A stretch of DNA of 64,000 nucleotides, taken from Verrucomicrobiota bacterium (GTDB lineage: Bacteria > Verrucomicrobiota > Kiritimatiellia > RFP12 > UBA1067). The translations under genes were made by a program, and so were the position numbers. The DNA lies in NCBI GenBank assembly GCA_023269675.1, contig JAHFSX010000027.1, positions 1-64,000 on the forward strand, written 5' to 3'. Positions within the stretch are counted from its first letter, which is position 1, and every line of letters starts with the position of its first letter. Of the stretch, positions 62,910 through 64,000 are shown piece after piece. The notes under the pieces are model-generated. The model was not told the DNA's origin and searched no databases. It was given only the letters and a program-made list of their open reading frames with translations.

Positions 62910-64000
62910 ATGCCAGCATTCAATTTCTTCAGGTTATATCCCCATCTCAAGGATGATCTCATAAGACATTTGACGGTAAAGGGTTTTGTGCTGGTCGATG
63001 CCAAAACCGAACAGGACAACGGGGTATCGTTTCTTTATGAACTGTTCTTCACTCAACCCCCAAAGAATATGCCGGTGAAGTGGATTAAGGAGCTCCAGAA
63101 ACAATTTGCGCTGGATGACCACGAAGTCGATGTATATTCGGCAGTGGTGCTCGTCAGTTTTGAGAGCAAGCTCTACGCAATAAGCTATGGTGCATCCCAT
63201 TTTTATGTTTCGCGCTATTCTGACTTTGAGTTTGGCATAAACATCGCCTCGAGACTTGTTTCAGCCTACAAGACGAAAAACTCAAGAGAATTCGGAGGGA
63301 TAAAGACTAAAAGTATAGAAACGTATCTATCTCCTGACGAGTTGGCTTTTGAAGCAGGCGAGGCCGTGAACTATATCAAAGGAACTCCTGTTAATACTAG
63401 TGTTTGGGGAAAAACTATCAGCTGTGGACAATCCGTACAGCTGAGAAGAAGTGATCTCTCTGTTAAAGGTATTCATACAACATGCCAGAGGCTTGAGGCT
63501 GCATTGTCGCTGCCTGTAACAAAAGAAATACCTCGATCAATACAGGTCAAGGACAGTGCACAGAATCTGGCTCTTACGCAACAATTGATCAGTGATATGC
63601 AGCAGGGTCACTATATGGTCTCGATTTCACCGTTGCAATTGTCGGGGGTTGCCTTTCTTTTCGCCGATCATCATGAGTTCACATGTGTCGCAAATGGGAT
63701 TAGAATTGAAATCGATGAGAACAGTTCTCTAAGCGAGATCGATGCACTTGTGTCGACACATTTTGCCGGTGACTACCAGAAGCTTCTTGAAGCAACTATA
63801 GAAGCTCACGAAGATGGAATTGTCGCTTACCAGAAATCATTTATCTGCTTCATCGACTATGTAGATACTCAGAATAATTATTATCTTGAAGAAGGGAAAT
63901 GGTACCAATTCGACAAAAATTATCTCAGCAATGTCAGAAATGAGGTAAACCGAATCAAAATTGATTCAACATCTGAGATTGTTAGATTCGACGAAGCGGC
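62910..64000 (+). CDS. Truncated CDS resembling the TIGR04141/DUF6119 sporadically distributed family
   Basis: ATG 62910 with SD GGAG at 62901; frame read codon by codon is open to the window edge (363 codons): MPAFNFFRLYPHLKDDLIRHLTVKGFVLVDAKTEQDNGVSFLYELFF..SAVVLVSFESKLYAISYGASHFYVSRYSDFEFGINIASRLV.. Confidence 0.75.
   Translation, partial: MPAFNFFRLYPHLKDDLIRHLTVKGFVLVDAKTEQDNGVSFLYELFFTQPPKNMPVKWIKELQKQFALDDHEVDVYSAVVLVSFESKLYAISYGASHFYVSRYSDFEFGINIASRLVSAYKTKNSREFGGIKTKSIETYLSPDELAFEAGEAVNYIKGTPVNTSVWGKTISCGQSVQLRRSDLSVKGIHTTCQRLEAALSLPVTKEIPRSIQVKDSAQNLALTQQLISDMQQGHYMVSISPLQLSGVAFLFADHHEFTCVANGIRIEIDENSSLSEIDALVSTHFAGDYQKLLEATIEAHEDGIVAYQKSFICFIDYVDTQNNYYLEEGKWYQFDKNYLSNVRNEVNRIKIDSTSEIVRFDEA

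Overview
The window is about 59 kb of GC-rich bacterial chromosome followed, from about 59.1 kb to the right edge, by what looks like the start of an integrated genomic island. Gene content and style (two giant alpha-2-macroglobulins, one paired with pbpC; many secreted polysaccharide-degrading enzymes; Tat-signal Gfo/Idh oxidoreductase; TSP3-type secreted proteins) suggest a PVC-group bacterium, perhaps Kiritimatiellota or Verrucomicrobiota; this is inference. Recognisable chromosomal genes include tpiA, mutY, an HtrA-like protease, recD2, rlmN, an ECF transporter T/A pair with a native C-terminal His6, two orphan Hcp-like secreted proteins, pbpC, a pectin/rhamnose-type hydrolase cluster, a DUF116-polyprenyl synthase fusion, a sensor kinase and a 14-repeat kelch-like protein. 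The most interesting signals are: (1) a 3'-half tRNA-Arg(CCU) fragment next to a tyrosine integrase, marking an island that runs off the right edge and carries a Ycf46-like AAA+ ATPase and a truncated TIGR04141/DUF6119-like gene absent from the supplied ORF track; (2) a roughly 480-nt candidate structured RNA at 56.87-57.35 kb with a near-consensus promoter, a 5' hairpin, a GUAA-capped hairpin and a strong intrinsic terminator; (3) several families of short palindromic or tandem repeats, one forming a BIME/REPIN-like inverted pair with compensatory stem changes and one inside the pbpC coding sequence; (4) two genes whose best Shine-Dalgarno-positioned start codon is ATT. No rRNA, complete tRNA, CRISPR array or transposase was recognised. 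All calls are from reading the sequence and motifs; no database search was run.
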